The notes under the pieces were generated by a model. That model saw nothing but the letters and a program-made list of their open reading frames with translations. It had not been told where the DNA came from and did not search any database. DNA of 51,281 nucleotides, from NCBI GenBank assembly GCA_913057785.1, contig CAJXPD010000039.1:1-51281 (forward strand). Reading direction: 5' to 3'. Shown here piece after piece: positions 27,140 to 36,140 of the stretch. The translations under genes and the position numbers were made by a program. Source of the DNA: an uncultured Lewinella sp. (GTDB lineage: Bacteria; Bacteroidota; Bacteroidia; Chitinophagales; Saprospiraceae). Position 1 is the first letter of the stretch. Each line of letters starts with the position of its first letter.

Positions 27140-27823
27140 TTAGCCTTCATCCTTGGGTGAGCCTACGGCCTTCTCTGGGACAGCTTTAAAGCCTAATCGC
27201 TTTAGTCTCTTCCTTAGGTCCGCCATGAATGCTTTACTTGGATCACTTTTTTGAGTCAAGTAGTTGGCATCTGTTTCTTTCCAGAGTGGGTGACCGATGA
27301 AGTTTTGGTACTCATAGTGCCCAATCACATATTCAATCGGATATTTTTCCGCCAATTTTTTGATAAGTGCCGTATTAGATCGGAGCTGGGCTTTCGTCAA
27401 TGGCATCCCCCCTCCGCCTACATTTTCAATACCAATCGCACAATGGTTTAGTCCGATGACGTGCCGCGCCATAATGGTATCGGGCAAAAGTTGATAGGTG
27501 GTTCCATCTTGTGCAATCAGGTATTGTGAGGAAACATTGAGGCCGCTAGCTGACTGGATTTTAGGGCGCCAGGAGGGAAGGGTGGAACGATTGAAGGCAT
27601 CAAAAGTCTTTTGCATGGTAGGGATGATGGTCCAATGGACGACTACCATCTTGGGGTCTATGGTCGGTTCATCTTGCTTTAGCTCGTAATGTTCCTCCAG
27701 GTATTCCAAGGTCAACTGCTTTCGGGTTTCATCGAAGATGATGGGCTTTTGTGTGACCTTGTGGGAATGACAGTTGGCTAGAAGCAGGCCTAGAAAGAGT
27801 AAGGAATACCATGGCTTGATCAT
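27140..27823 (-). CDS. N-acetylmuramoyl-L-alanine amidase (Amidase_2), lipoprotein
   Basis: A 227-aa protein with a lipoprotein-like signal (LLLANC, Cys18). It belongs to the Amidase_2/AmpD family. Zinc ligands fit as His63 (VVVHWT), His169 (IGHYEY) and Asp194 (QKSDPSKAF), with the IGIENVG core near residue 132. It would cleave the amide bond between MurNAc and L-Ala in peptidoglycan or muropeptides, in the periplasm or at the outer membrane. It sits upstream (on the minus strand) of an inverted repeat and downstream of a DUF1080 gene; the 98-bp spacer between them holds another inverted repeat, so the two may be separately terminated. Confidence 0.88.
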   Translation of the reverse strand: MIKPWYSLLFLGLLLANCHSHKVTQKPIIFDETRKQLTLEYLEEHYELKQDEPTIDPKMVVVHWTIIPTMQKTFDAFNRSTLPSWRPKIQSASGLNVSSQYLIAQDGTTYQLLPDTIMARHVIGLNHCAIGIENVGGGGMPLTKAQLRSNTALIKKLAEKYPIEYVIGHYEYQNFIGHPLWKETDANYLTQKSDPSKAFMADLRKRLKRLGFKAVPEKAVGSPKDEG

Positions 27824-27848
27824 AAAGCAGGGGGGGTAAGTAGGAAAT

Positions 27849-27908
27849 CTTCTACACTTCCGGAGTTTTTCCAGGGCAGGACTAGGGAAAACTTCGGAAG
27901 TGTAGAAG
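27849..27908. repeat. TCCGAAG-family inverted repeat, longest copy
   Basis: CTTCTACACTTCCGGAGTTTT (27849-27869) and its partner 27888-27908 are complementary at 20 of 21 positions, loop 18 nt. It lies 13 bp past the stop of the DUF1080 gene and 25 bp upstream of the amidase start, on the minus strand. Confidence 0.7.
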
Positions 27909-27921
27909 GAATTTGGAGTTA

Positions 27922-28599
27922 CTATTCTCCTAAGTCCTTAATCCGAATATTCCTGAATTGCAATACATCTCCATGGCCTAAGAATCCGATATGCCCTTTG
28001 GTACGTTGCAGGCCAGGATGATCTTTACCATCCATAGTGCCATTTTTACTGGCCTCTTTTAGGTCTCCATCCACAATAGTGGTACCATTAAGAATTACTT
28101 TGATGGCCGAACCTTGCACGATCACTTCTTCTTGGTTCCATTCTCCCACTGGCTTAAGTGCGCCGCGCTTGGCTGGGATGATACCATAAACCGAACCATG
28201 GTATTGGTAAGGCTTTAGATTGGCATATTTCTCGGCAGTATTATCTAAAATTTGGATTTCCTTGCCATGATAGGCGGCATCTCCGCTAAGTGGTGAATGT
28301 ATTCCGAGACCATTGTTGGCTCCTGGAGTCAACTGAAATTCAAAGCGGAAAATAAAATTACTATATTCTTTTTCTGTAAGGAGATTACCGCCACCACCTT
28401 CCTGTGGAACGATCTTGATGGCGCCATCTACCGCTTGGTAAGATTGCTTGTTACCCACCCATCCTTTTAAGTCTTTGCCGTTGAATAGTGCGACAAAGCC
28501 ATCCGATTTTTCTTCCGCGGATAGCAGATAGTTTTTGCTGCTATTGCAACTGCAGAGCGTGATTACAGTCAAAAAGATTAGTGTTTTGAAATAATTCAT
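27922..28599 (-). CDS. DUF1080 (3-keto-disaccharide hydrolase family) lipoprotein
   Basis: A 225-aa lipoprotein (signal LCSC, Cys18). A single DUF1080 jelly-roll domain covers the rest: GFVALFNGKDLKGW, DGAIKIVPQEGGGGNLLTEKEYSNF, FRFEFQLTPGANNGLGI and QRTKGHIGFLGHGDVLQFRNIRI. Members act on 3-keto-glycosides or bind glycans. A second DUF1080 lipoprotein is encoded at 32192-32878. It lies 59 bp past the kinase-like gene on the same strand. Confidence 0.88.
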   Translation of the reverse strand: MNYFKTLIFLTVITLCSCNSSKNYLLSAEEKSDGFVALFNGKDLKGWVGNKQSYQAVDGAIKIVPQEGGGGNLLTEKEYSNFIFRFEFQLTPGANNGLGIHSPLSGDAAYHGKEIQILDNTAEKYANLKPYQYHGSVYGIIPAKRGALKPVGEWNQEEVIVQGSAIKVILNGTTIVDGDLKEASKNGTMDGKDHPGLQRTKGHIGFLGHGDVLQFRNIRIKDLGE

Positions 28600-28658
28600 G
28601 TTTTACATTTTAAGCGTTAGCGAGGGCAAATGATTGTTGGCATATATTTGGGCCTGCA

Positions 28659-29721
28659 TCAGGCTTGTTTTAAGATGTCTTGTAGGGCATCTTGCTGTGC
28701 TAGTAAGTTTTTTGTCAATTGCAGTTGAGCTCTGGCTCTTTGCAGGTTTTGTCCTTCAAAATGAATCTTATAGTAGCTGTCTCCTTGTAAGAAATCCGCT
28801 AAGAATCGGATGCCCATTAAGTAAGAAAGGAGAGGGCCAGCGAGAGGAAGGTACTGTAATTCTGCTGGGCTGAGAATGTCTCTGGTCTCCTCTAGAAATC
28901 CTTGAGCGAAAGCTTGAAAGCGTTCCAGGTCTATGTTGATCTTCGATAGATCAGCCTCATCTTCCTCTGCGGTGGTTACGGTGGTGCGGATTCCGTCTCC
29001 GAAGTCATAATGCACGTAACCTGGCATGACGGTCTCCAAATCAATGACGCATCTTCCACGGCCAGCCTCATCCAATAAAACATTGTTGAATTTGGTATCA
29101 TTATGGGTCACTCGGAGGGGAATTTCCCCCCCGCTTACCTGCTTTTTGGATACGCTCCATGATTTCAGTGATCTGAAAACTATAATCGATTTCAGCCAAT
29201 GCCGCTTTGACACGGCCTTGCGAATCACGATGAACGGCCTCTTTCAATTGTTGCAAACGAAAGATCACATCATGGAAATGGGGAATTGTAGGATGCAAGG
29301 TATGTGCTGGGAAGTCGGCCAAGTGGAAGAGAAAGCGTCCGAAGGCCTTGGCTCCTTCGTAAATTTGTGCAGGTGTCTCGGCAACGTCAATGGATTGTAG
29401 CTCTTTACGAAAGCGGTAAATACGCCAATAATTCCCATCGGCATCTCGGTGAAAATTACCGCCCACCCGTGTGCCAATTAACTCTAAAGTAGAGCCAGGT
29501 AGCCTTTGGTTGACGTGTTCCGTTACTCTTCGAATATTGAGCATCATCTGTTCTACTTCAGTAAAGATCAAATGATTGATGCGTTGCAGCAGATAATCGG
29601 GTTTGGATGCCTCTTGATTGAACAGACGAAAGGTATCATTGATATGGCCATTTCCAAAGGGGACAGCAGATATGATGTGCCCTTCTAAGTTAAAAACGGT
29701 ATTTATGATTGAAACTTCCAA
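28659..29721 (-). pseudogene. N-acetylhexosamine kinase-like phosphotransferase, frameshifted
   Basis: Two overlapping frames together make one ~353-aa phosphotransferase of the APH/NahK type. The N-terminal part (29721 to about 29130) has AVPFGNGHINDTF and YLLQRINH; the C-terminal part (from about 29130 to 28659) has the catalytic THNDTKFNNVLLD and the metal-binding VIDLETVMPGYVHYDFGDGIR, closely like Bifidobacterium N-acetylhexosamine 1-kinase. The frames switch at a G7 tract (29132-29126, minus strand); six Gs would restore a single frame (the span is 1,063 nt, one more than a multiple of 3). The cause may be a real frameshift, slipped-strand phase variation or an assembly error. The intact enzyme would phosphorylate GlcNAc or GalNAc at C1. 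Confidence 0.82.
29126..29132. other. Homopolymer C7/G7 tract at the kinase frameshift
   Basis: Seven Cs on the plus strand (seven Gs in the gene). It marks exactly the point where the frame of the N-terminal part is lost and that of the C-terminal catalytic part continues. Confidence 0.85.
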
Positions 29722-29834
29722 ATTCTTTTGTTGCGATAGCGATAAATCAGTTCCTAAAATTGAAGTTATTTAAGAATGTCTGCCGAGGCAAAAATGGCTT
29801 CATTGCGACCAGTGAGATACTTTAAGCAACTTCA

Positions 29835-32009
29835 TTATTCGATAACAAACCAGGTGTAGCTTTGTGCTGGAACATTGACCGGTAGTTTGATGGTATAACT
29901 TCTATCCAAAGCATAGGTTTGTGTTTCCTGACCTTCTGTACTGACCTTGGCCTGTTCTGTTAGTCCTGTATAGTAAAGTGGAACCTGGATTTCTTTACGA
30001 ACGGGTTGGCTCAATGGATTGAAAACCATCAATAAGCCCTTTTCTTGACCGTTAGGATTCACATTGAGCCAGTAATCTAAATCTCTGCCATCCGCTCGAC
30101 GCAGATGTATAATGTCACCCTCCAGCACTTCTCGATGGGCTTTATACCAACTTACTGCTTTACTTACCATTTGTTGCGTCTCAATAGTATCATAAAGCCT
30201 TGGCCCGCGGTAGCAAGCTTGTACCCCGCCTCCTAAGTTACTGATGATCATCTTTTCATAATGATCCAGATGCTCATTAAGCGGTTCGATAGTAGCTGCT
30301 TCGCCCCCGCCGTGGTATTCTGTCAGTGGCACAAACATCCAGCCCATAGAAGGCGTTTTCGTCCATGCGCCATCGTAGATATTTTGACGAGTATGCAGCA
30401 CCTGCTGAGCTCTAGGGAGGCTCCAATTCACTTCTCGGTACCCCATGCCGCATTTATTGGACCCAGTGAGGTAATAGTAGTCGGGGACATTTAGGTATAT
30501 ACCTTCGGATCTGCACCACTTGTAAAAATCAGAAATGACCTGGTATTGGTTCCAGCGAGAATCTCCGTATCCGAGATGTCCTGGGTGAGTATCGGAAGTG
30601 CAGGCATCACCTGGATAGGAGCCATCATGCTCCAGAAGGGTGAAGCCTGTTTGTTCATAAAATTGATACAACTTTTGAAAGTACACCTCACCCCATTCAC
30701 TCCCTATACAAGGAGAATTACCAAAGGTAGGTTTTTCTCCTTCGGGCATCACTACATCATGATTAGCACTTATACTTCGGGAGGCCAAAAGGGAATACCC
30801 TCCAATCTCTACACCTTTGCTTTTGGCATACTTCGCATACCTCGTCATTTCTCGAATGTATTCTTCACTATCGTCCTCGATATTAAAACCACTACCAAAG
30901 GTTAGGATCACCATCTCAAACCCAACCGCTGCAGCCTGATCAATGGCTTTTTTTACCTGTGGCCAATCGGCAAAGCGGGCATGCATCATTAGAGGATTTT
31001 CGGTAGTCCAGGGGGCTAGGGTTCGGTACATCCTGCGCAAGGCGAGACCCTTTCGTTCGCGGTCATAACTATCCTGGGGGAGCACGAAAGTGCGAAAGCT
31101 CTTGAAATCTTCCCCCGGGGCGAGCCGTTGGGCAGGACCGATCTCCGGTGATACCTTAAGCAGGCATGGAGTCAGTTTGAGATAATTGACCTGGCTATTA
31201 TAGTCAGGATCTGGCTCCCAATGCACCACATGATGATTGGCATCCTCCACATTAAAGCTAGCAAAGGCATAATCGGTCTCAACATGGATATTGGGTGGTG
31301 CAATGCCATATTCTCGAGTTTCTACGGCTGAGCCATACTCTACGGCGGCCAGTACTTCACTAGTGAAGCTATCAATCAACAAAGAGTCCTTTCCGGTATT
31401 TTTGACACTCAACCACTTGCTATAAACCGGTATCCCATCATACCACTCATAGTGTACGCTTACTTCGCAGTTCGGGCCGGCAAAATCTAAAGTCAGATGA
31501 ACTCCTTTGGGCGGCCAGGCCGCATCTTTAGCATGATGCCGTATGCGCTTCCAGGCAAAGGGCGCCTCGATCGGGCCAAACTCATATTGTTTGAAGGCTA
31601 GTGCGTCTTCATCGAGTGATAAATCGGCTAGATCTTGCTCACGAAGAAAGGCATAGTTTTTTTGACCTTTCAGCCCTCCTACCTTATAGTCCTTGCCATT
31701 GATGGTAATTAAGGCTTCTGGTTTTATGCCACGCAGGAGATTTTCTCCGTTCATCAAATTGTCTAGGGCGATGGTGGTGAGGTTGGGCTCGACTAGAAAA
31801 CTTCGACGAATCAAGCCATTGGATAAACTGATCGTAGAGGCACTCTTACCTGTAAATAGGCCTGCCTTGAAGGGGGTAGCATCCAGTAACCAGTCTTGTT
31901 CAGTAGAAGATGGCCAATTAGGCTCTGGTTTGAGCGATTCTTGCGCACTAGCACTAAGGCAGATAAGGCATAATAAAAAAAAGAGTAAGACTTGTTTAGA
32001 CTTACACAT
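29835..32009 (-). CDS. Secreted glycoside hydrolase, alpha-galactosidase-like (clan GH-D type)
   Basis: A 724-aa protein with a signal peptide (LICLSASAQE). The N-terminal ~300 residues are a beta-sandwich (ISLSNGLIRRSFLVEPNLTT; PIEAPFAWKR). A TIM-barrel follows (EMVILTFGSGFN, SKGVEIGGYSLL, TGFTLLEHDGSYPGD), where the Asp in LLEHDG is the likely nucleophile by analogy to GH27/GH36/GH31 enzymes. The C-terminal ~100 residues form a beta domain (LLMVFNPLSQPVRKEI). The exact family is uncertain; GH36-like or GH129-like alpha-N-acetylgalactosaminidase are options, the latter fitting the neighbouring NahK-like kinase 113 bp downstream. It faces a divergent DUF1080 gene. Confidence 0.65.
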   Translation of the reverse strand: MCKSKQVLLFFLLCLICLSASAQESLKPEPNWPSSTEQDWLLDATPFKAGLFTGKSASTISLSNGLIRRSFLVEPNLTTIALDNLMNGENLLRGIKPEALITINGKDYKVGGLKGQKNYAFLREQDLADLSLDEDALAFKQYEFGPIEAPFAWKRIRHHAKDAAWPPKGVHLTLDFAGPNCEVSVHYEWYDGIPVYSKWLSVKNTGKDSLLIDSFTSEVLAAVEYGSAVETREYGIAPPNIHVETDYAFASFNVEDANHHVVHWEPDPDYNSQVNYLKLTPCLLKVSPEIGPAQRLAPGEDFKSFRTFVLPQDSYDRERKGLALRRMYRTLAPWTTENPLMMHARFADWPQVKKAIDQAAAVGFEMVILTFGSGFNIEDDSEEYIREMTRYAKYAKSKGVEIGGYSLLASRSISANHDVVMPEGEKPTFGNSPCIGSEWGEVYFQKLYQFYEQTGFTLLEHDGSYPGDACTSDTHPGHLGYGDSRWNQYQVISDFYKWCRSEGIYLNVPDYYYLTGSNKCGMGYREVNWSLPRAQQVLHTRQNIYDGAWTKTPSMGWMFVPLTEYHGGGEAATIEPLNEHLDHYEKMIISNLGGGVQACYRGPRLYDTIETQQMVSKAVSWYKAHREVLEGDIIHLRRADGRDLDYWLNVNPNGQEKGLLMVFNPLSQPVRKEIQVPLYYTGLTEQAKVSTEGQETQTYALDRSYTIKLPVNVPAQSYTWFVIE

Positions 32010-32191
32010 ATGGAAATATTGGTTATCGTTTTGTATGGCGTACTATGTTTACAAACATATGAAAAGGATTTTACTTTCTGTCCAATTTCCCAATTTAGCC
32101 TCATAGGAAGCTGGAGTTCCACAATGGTAGAATTATAGGAAGGGAAAAAATTGTAGCTTTATAGCCTACACAATGACGAAAAACATAAAAC

Positions 32192-32878
32192 ATGAAATCA
32201 AGTATTTATCTCTGTTTACTCTCCATATTCCTGCTATCCTGTGGTGGACAATCTACTGAAACTAAAGAAGAGGCGGCCACAGAAGAAAACGCCACTGCTC
32301 CCGTGGAAGAAGCGGAATGGGTGAGTTTGTTTGATGGAGAAACCTTCGCGGGCTGGAAAGTCAATGAAAATGAGGCTACGTTTAGCATCAAGGATGGTGC
32401 GATAGTAGCCAATGGGGAGCGATCCCATTTGTTCTATGATGGGCCGGTAGCTGATCACAACTTTAAAAACTTTGAGTTTAAAGCTTCGGTCATGACTATG
32501 CCGAATTCCAATGGAGGGATCTATTTTCACACCGTCTTCCAGGACGAAGGTTGGCCCAGTAAAGGCTACGAAGTACAGGTCAATAATACCCACACTGATT
32601 GGCGAAAGACAGGTGGGTTGTATGCCATCGATGATGTAAAAGAGCCACCAACAAAGGATAATGAGTGGTTCACGCAACACATCATTGTAAATGGAAAAAA
32701 CATTGAGGTTCGATTGAACGGAGAAACGGTTGTTAATTATACCGAGCCCGATAATCCAGAACGCCCGGAAGGTATGGCTAAGCGCCTAGTTGATAGTGGA
32801 ACCTTTGCTCTCCAGGGACATGACCCAGGCAGTACGGTTCATTTCAAAGATATTCAAGTAAAGATATTGCCGGATTAG
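32192..32878 (+). CDS. DUF1080 (3-keto-disaccharide hydrolase family) lipoprotein
   Basis: A 228-aa lipoprotein (signal LLSCGGQ) with an acidic linker (TKEEAATEENATAPVEEAE) and one DUF1080 domain (WVSLFDGETFAGWK, FEFKASVMTMPNSNGGIYFHT, KGYEVQVNNTHTDW, TFALQGHDPGSTVHFKDI). It is more typical of the family than the copy at 27922-28599. It is divergent from the glycoside hydrolase gene (182-bp spacer) and is followed by an RpiB-like gene on the same strand, so the two may be co-transcribed across an inverted repeat. Confidence 0.88.
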   Translation: MKSSIYLCLLSIFLLSCGGQSTETKEEAATEENATAPVEEAEWVSLFDGETFAGWKVNENEATFSIKDGAIVANGERSHLFYDGPVADHNFKNFEFKASVMTMPNSNGGIYFHTVFQDEGWPSKGYEVQVNNTHTDWRKTGGLYAIDDVKEPPTKDNEWFTQHIIVNGKNIEVRLNGETVVNYTEPDNPERPEGMAKRLVDSGTFALQGHDPGSTVHFKDIQVKILPD

Positions 32879-32892
32879 ATTCGTAGAGCAGG

Positions 32893-32942
32893 GAAACATC
32901 CGAAGCTTTCTAGGCATGACCAGGGAAAACTTCGGGTGTTTC
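32893..32942. repeat. TCCGAAG-family inverted repeat between DUF1080 and rpiB-like genes
   Basis: GAAACATCCGAAGCTTTC (32893-32910) and GAAAACTTCGGGTGTTTC (32925-32942) pair at 16 of 18 positions (the others G-T type), loop 14 nt. Loop and right arm resemble the copy at 27849-27908 (both read CAGGGAAAACTTCGG or TAGGGAAAACTTCGG). Confidence 0.65.
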
Positions 32943-32960
32943 AGTTAGAAAAAATCGATC

Positions 32961-33413
32961 ATGAAAATAGCCGTAGGTAGCGATATGAAGAACCATGTTA
33001 CGGATGCTGTAGTCGCGGATCTCCGTCAGCGTGGACATCAGGTGGAAGTATTTGGTGCCTTAATTGAAACGTCCGTTATGTGGCCAAAGGTAGCTTTGGA
33101 GGTGGCAGAGCAGGTCGCGGATGGCACTTTTGAGCAGGCCGTTCTCTTTTGCTGGACGGGCACTGGAATTAGCCTGGCGGCGAATAAGGTCAAAGGGATT
33201 CGCGCCGCACTTTGCCAAGATGCTGAAACGGCACGCGGCGCCAGAAAATGGAATGATGCCAATGTTCTAGCCATGAGCCTACGCGTAATGTCCGAAGCCA
33301 TAGCTAAGGAAATATTGGATGCTTGGTTTGCGAGTTCTCCAAGTACCGAAGAGGAGGATGCAGCTTGTTTGGCTTTTTTGGCGGAGGCGGAAGAAAAGTA
33401 TCGAGCTTCTTAG
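32961..33413 (+). CDS. RpiB/LacA/LacB-family sugar-phosphate isomerase homologue, atypical active site
   Basis: A 150-aa cytoplasmic protein of the usual RpiB length. Family features are MKIAVGSD, the phosphate-binding GTGISLAANK loop, GIRAALCQDAETARGARKWNDANVLAMSLR and a helical C-terminus. Key residues differ from ribose-5-phosphate isomerase B: the SDHAG motif is SDMKN, the catalytic Cys just before GTG is Thr66 (with Cys64 two residues earlier), and the HN motif (His99 in E. coli) is WN. It may therefore act on another sugar phosphate or be non-catalytic. Context is the DUF1080/glycosidase locus. Confidence 0.8.
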   Translation: MKIAVGSDMKNHVTDAVVADLRQRGHQVEVFGALIETSVMWPKVALEVAEQVADGTFEQAVLFCWTGTGISLAANKVKGIRAALCQDAETARGARKWNDANVLAMSLRVMSEAIAKEILDAWFASSPSTEEEDAACLAFLAEAEEKYRAS

Positions 33414-33434
33414 GTAAAACGTTCTCATCTGTAC

Positions 33435-34181
33435 TTAGATCGTGCGTAATCTACGTGCGACTTCCTCCCGGTAGTTTTTGCTTACCGGGATCATCTTCTT
33501 TCCAATTATCACATATTCTTCTGCCAATTCGTCTACTTTGGAAAGGTTGACCATGAAGGAACGATGTACTCGTAAGAATTGATCCGCTGCTAGCTTTTCG
33601 GAAAAAGCTTTCAGGGGTAAGGTGATCAGGTATTCTTTATCTGTGGTGTGAATGCGGCAATAGGCCCTTTCGGCTTCTATATATTTGATATCATTCAAGA
33701 AGACCTTCACCATCCTTTCTTTAAAACGAATGAAAATCCGATCTGAGAGGATATAAGAACCTGCGTCAGACTGATTATCTTCGCTGGGCGCTTCTTCCTT
33801 ATCCGTTTCAAGTCGGCTCACCAGTAACTCCAATGACCTTTCTAGATCGATGGCTTCGAAGGGTTTGGTGATAAATGCAAAGGGGCGTGTGTGTTTAGCT
33901 CGACGGAAGGTTTCCGGATCGGAGTTAGCGGTGAGGAAGATGACCGGAATGTCATAGTTATTGAGAATCTCTTGCGCGGTATCTACACCATCTAGGTCTC
34001 CTTTTAGTCCTACATCCATTAAAATGATATCGGGTTGGCTATGCTGTAGATGGGCCAAAGCATCTTCTCCTTTTGGAAGGATGGCACTTACATTGTAGCC
34101 CAACTGCGTGAGCTGCATCGAAATATCAGCGGCAATGATCATATCATCCTCCACTACCATGATGTCAATCTGGTTGTCCAT
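33435..34181 (-). CDS. LytTR-family response regulator
   Basis: A 248-aa two-domain regulator. The receiver domain (about 1-125) has the acidic pair EDD, phospho-acceptor Asp in ILMDVGLKGDLDGVD, Thr in FLTAN and Lys in ITKPFE. A linker (SEDNQSDAGSY) leads to a LytTR DNA-binding domain (about 140-248: YIEAERAYCRIHTTDKEYLITLPLKAF, FLRVHRSFMVNLSKV). It lies 33 bp downstream of the TPR histidine kinase on the same strand and forms a two-component pair with it. Confidence 0.92.
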   Translation of the reverse strand: MDNQIDIMVVEDDMIIAADISMQLTQLGYNVSAILPKGEDALAHLQHSQPDIILMDVGLKGDLDGVDTAQEILNNYDIPVIFLTANSDPETFRRAKHTRPFAFITKPFEAIDLERSLELLVSRLETDKEEAPSEDNQSDAGSYILSDRIFIRFKERMVKVFLNDIKYIEAERAYCRIHTTDKEYLITLPLKAFSEKLAADQFLRVHRSFMVNLSKVDELAEEYVIIGKKMIPVSKNYREEVARRLRTI

Positions 34182-34214
34182 TGTAGTTTTTTACCTGAAT
34201 AGATGAATGAGGAC

Positions 34215-36140
34215 TTATACTGATACTTCCGAGTGAGAAGGCGAGTATACTTTAAATTTCTTAAAATTGATAATGGTTTCAAATCCATTTTCAGTGTTTA
34301 CGACCATTTTACCCTCCAGCTGGGTAGTTAATAGTTTGACCAGTTGTGATCCGAAATTACTCCTTCTTTCATCCGGTTCTCCATTCATGCTTTCCATGCC
34401 GACGCCATTATCTGATAATCTCAAGCACATTTGATCCTGCTCTAGATCATGTGTAAGGCTGACTTGGATCAGGCCTGGTTGCCCACCCGGAAAGGCATAT
34501 TTCAATGTATTGGTGAGCAGTTCATTGGTAATCAAGCCAATGGGAATAGCCGTGTCCACATCCACTTCTACTTCCGGCATCTCAACCACCAATTCCAGGT
34601 CCCGATGCCTACCAAAGGATTTGATCATATTCTCCGAAAGCATCCTTAGGTATTCCTTCATTTCAATGGCTGCTAGGTTCTCCCCTTGATACAGCTTTTG
34701 ATGAATCAGGGCCATGGATCGCACTCGGTTTTTACTTTCAATAACAGCACCTTGGATTTTTTTGTCTTTGATCTGAGCGGATTGTAGGTTGAGCAGACTT
34801 GAAATGGTTTGCAGATTATTCTTAACCCGATGATGGATTTCTTTCAACAGTAATTCTTTCTCCTGGTTTTTCACTTCCAATTCGGCACTCAGTCTTTTCT
34901 TGTTCCGGTAGTTGTTGTAGACCAGGAGTAAGACCGCGCCTAGTAGAACTGCCAGCCCGATGATTAATAGTTGTCGCTGCCTTTGCTGTTGAATAGTCTG
35001 TTCTTGTAAAACGATGGTGGCTTGTCGCTGCCCCGTCTCAAATTTGGTTTGGGTTTCCAGTTCAAGTTGGTCTATTTTGTCTTCGTAATACGCTTCATTT
35101 TCGGCAGCTAATTTTCTTTCGTATAGTAAAGCTTTTTCGTAGTCGCCCAGCGCTTCATAGGTGTTGGATAGATGCATGTACTGTTCCCATAAGTTGGCTT
35201 TATCATTGGTGCTTTCCATGGCATCTTTAGCAAAAAGCAAATAGGGAAGAGCGGTCTTGTAATTCTTGTTGAGGAGGTGCGTATGCCCCAAATTGGCGTG
35301 CGATACCATGATGCCCCGCTTATGATTTAGTTCTTCACAAAGGGCTAGGTTACTTTGGTAGTCCAAGATGGCTGCTTCATGGTTTCCCATGAGTTTGTAG
35401 GCATTCCCTCTCGAATTGATTACCCGAGATAGATTAAGCGGGGAGGCTTCAGCTTTCTGCAAATAGTCCATGGCTTTAGTTAGCTCGAGTAAGGCCAAAT
35501 CAAAGGAATAAGCAGAAACGTAGGCAGTGCCTCTGGTGAAATGAATGGTCCCTTTCAATTCATCTGCTGATTCCCCCTCTAGTAATGCTAGTGCTTTGTC
35601 CCCATATTCCAATGCCGTTTCGTATTCTTCCTGCCTCTGCTGAACCCAAGCAATGTCATTGTAGGTGGAAGCTAGGCTATACTTATCATCTAGTTCTTGG
35701 TAGATTTCGCTCGCTTTGAAGATATATTCCAGGGCTGATTTGTACTCCTTTTGGTTGGTGTGAACTTCCTGATATACTTGATAAGTTTTCGCTAGTTCGC
35801 CTTCAAGCCCTTCCTCTTTGAAGATTTGTTCGGCTGCCAATAGGTATTGTAGGCTAGAATCATATTGGACCTTTTGCGTGTGGATACGGGCCATCATGAC
35901 TTGGCTTTTAGCCATAGTAGTAGGAGTGTCCGCCAGCTTCAAGGCCTGACGCCCGACCGCAAAAGCTAGATCTATGTCGTAATCTAAGATGGAATCTGCT
36001 GCCGACAATAGGAGTGATACCTTTGCATCAGTAGATTCGAGTTTCTTTAGTTTCCCCTCTAGTGCTTCGGACAGTTGGCCGAAGGAAAAGAAGGGGAGCA
36101 CTGCCAAAATCGGTAGGAGTAAGAATCGACCGCAACTCAT
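34215..36140 (-). CDS. TPR-containing sensor histidine kinase (HisKA_2)
   Basis: The start at 36140 (MSCGRFLLLPILAVLPFFSFGQ) gives a signal peptide and a 641-aa protein; a longer frame adds 26 unlikely residues. The N-terminal ~370 residues are periplasmic tetratricopeptide repeats (for example YSLASTYNDIAWVQQRQEEYETAL). A membrane helix (LLIIGLAVLLGAVLLLVYNNY) follows, then a HisKA_2 domain with phospho-accepting His (LLLKEIHHRVKNNLQTISSLL) and a HATPase with N-box NELLTNTLKYA and G-box SDNGVGM. Architecture and the neighbouring LytTR regulator are typical of Bacteroidota systems. Signal unknown. Confidence 0.92.
   Translation of the reverse strand: MSCGRFLLLPILAVLPFFSFGQLSEALEGKLKKLESTDAKVSLLLSAADSILDYDIDLAFAVGRQALKLADTPTTMAKSQVMMARIHTQKVQYDSSLQYLLAAEQIFKEEGLEGELAKTYQVYQEVHTNQKEYKSALEYIFKASEIYQELDDKYSLASTYNDIAWVQQRQEEYETALEYGDKALALLEGESADELKGTIHFTRGTAYVSAYSFDLALLELTKAMDYLQKAEASPLNLSRVINSRGNAYKLMGNHEAAILDYQSNLALCEELNHKRGIMVSHANLGHTHLLNKNYKTALPYLLFAKDAMESTNDKANLWEQYMHLSNTYEALGDYEKALLYERKLAAENEAYYEDKIDQLELETQTKFETGQRQATIVLQEQTIQQQRQRQLLIIGLAVLLGAVLLLVYNNYRNKKRLSAELEVKNQEKELLLKEIHHRVKNNLQTISSLLNLQSAQIKDKKIQGAVIESKNRVRSMALIHQKLYQGENLAAIEMKEYLRMLSENMIKSFGRHRDLELVVEMPEVEVDVDTAIPIGLITNELLTNTLKYAFPGGQPGLIQVSLTHDLEQDQMCLRLSDNGVGMESMNGEPDERRSNFGSQLVKLLTTQLEGKMVVNTENGFETIINFKKFKVYSPSHSEVSV

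Noticed and set aside
30261..30494. Small plus-strand frames inside the glycosidase gene
   Set aside because: They overlap a coding region with a recognisable TIM barrel; no signal of their own.
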